Shown: in pieces, positions 50,441 to 50,671 of the stretch
Position numbering within the stretch: the stretch's first letter is position 1
Layout of the letters: every line of letters starts with the position of its first letter
Assembly: GCA_012729115.1 (NCBI GenBank)
Contig: JAAYDR010000034.1
Location: 1-50,671, forward strand
From: Clostridiales bacterium
Lineage (GTDB): Bacteria > Bacillota > Clostridia > Christensenellales > Aristaeellaceae
Direction: 5' to 3'
Length of the DNA stretch: 50,671 nt
Translations under genes and position numbers: made by a program
The notes under the pieces: model-generated
Seen by the model: only the letters and a program-made list of their open reading frames with translations
The model's database searches: none
What the model was told of the DNA's origin: nothing

Positions 50441-50470
50441 ATCATACCATAATTTCTGCGGAACTGTCAC
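50441..50470 (-). promoter_or_regulatory. Promoter of the metallophosphoesterase gene
   Basis: Minus strand: -35 GTGACA (50465-50470), 18-bp spacer, -10 TATGAT (50441-50446) with TGG before it. Confidence 0.6.
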
Positions 50471-50667
50471 CAGCGAAACCGGACATTGCCAAGGCTCCTT
50501 TGGACCTTGCCACAGGGTACAGCCAGGCCGCGCTCCCTGTCAGCGTGTAGGAGTACCATACATATTGGACAACGCCTGTGAGAAGGGAGGAGAAAGAAGA
50601 AGAGAAAGAGGTCAATCGGTTAGAATGTTGTTGCTGGACAAACACTAACGAAAGGAACTCTTTCTCC

Positions 50668-50671
50668 ATGA
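50668..50671 (+). CDS. Possible start codon of a gene running out of the window
   Basis: The last bases are an ATG preceded by AAAGGAAC about 11 nt upstream, after a purine-rich stretch. Only the start would be inside the window, so nothing is known about the product. It could be chance. Confidence 0.25.

Noticed and set aside
50442-50669. 75-residue open frame on the minus strand at the window end
   Set aside because: Ser-rich shadow sequence that overlaps the promoter of the metallophosphoesterase gene; no ribosome-binding site can be checked.
1-50671. Mobile elements, CRISPR arrays, tRNA or rRNA genes
   Set aside because: I looked for transposase or integrase genes, regular repeats and cloverleaf sequences and saw none.

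Overview
The window is about 50.7 kb of dense, moderately GC-rich bacterial chromosome. Sequence features point to a spore-forming member of the Bacillota, class Clostridia: Spo0A, SigH and a CwlD-type amidase are present, together with MrnC (Mini-RNase III), Rae1/YacP, the RapZ-MurB pair, a T-box upstream of proS, a CIRCE operator and MsmX-dependent-style sugar transporters. The GC content, ThyX instead of ThyA, and a gene order that differs from Bacillus and Clostridium suggest an uncultured gut-type clostridial lineage such as Christensenellales; this placement is an inference. No phage, transposon, CRISPR array, rRNA or tRNA was recognised.

Layout. 1-1.6 kb: 5' end of der and a DUF512 radical-SAM gene (minus). 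1.7-3.6 kb: murA and a small J-domain/TPR protein (plus). 3.7-8.4 kb: a complete BMP-family nucleoside-type ABC transporter. 8.4-8.8 kb: an AT-rich noncoding gap with a cluster of DnaA-box-like nonamers and a Spo0A box. 8.8-17.5 kb: cwlD, the classical mrnC-thyX-rlmB-rae1-sigH block, then an FHA / SEDS / class B PBP cell-wall module. 17.5-24.3 kb (minus): DUF2087, nnr, acpS, P1 peptidase, birA, HAD phosphatase and proS with its T-box leader. 24.3-26.7 kb: a 59-residue gene behind Spo0A boxes, and htpG behind CIRCE. 26.9-32.4 kb: an LCP protein, a sensor-type regulator and a carbohydrate ABC transporter without its own ATPase. 32.5-36.8 kb (minus): a NatAB-like ABC exporter, infC-rpmI-rplT with an attenuator leader, and an aromatic-acid-exporter-like membrane protein. 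36.8-43.98 kb: phosphoglycerate mutase (minus), murG (plus), purA (minus), a secreted FMN-binding protein, and corA plus an SDR behind a long structured leader RNA. 44-50.4 kb (minus): an Lsa-like ABC-F protein with a possible leader peptide, xpt, spo0A, rapZ, murB and a metallophosphoesterase.

Functionally the window mixes cell-envelope synthesis (murA, murB, murG, SEDS/PBP, LCP, cwlD), translation and RNA metabolism (infC, L35, L20, proS, mrnC, rae1, rlmB, der), purine/thymidine metabolism (purA, xpt, thyX, nucleoside importer) and sporulation control (spo0A, sigH, cwlD). The most unusual points are the unassigned 200-nt leader RNA before corA, the DnaA-box/Spo0A-box cluster, the Spo0A-box-controlled small gene, the regulator with a PBP1-like sensor at its N-terminus and a helix-turn-helix at its C-terminus, and the htpG promoter with two different dyads.
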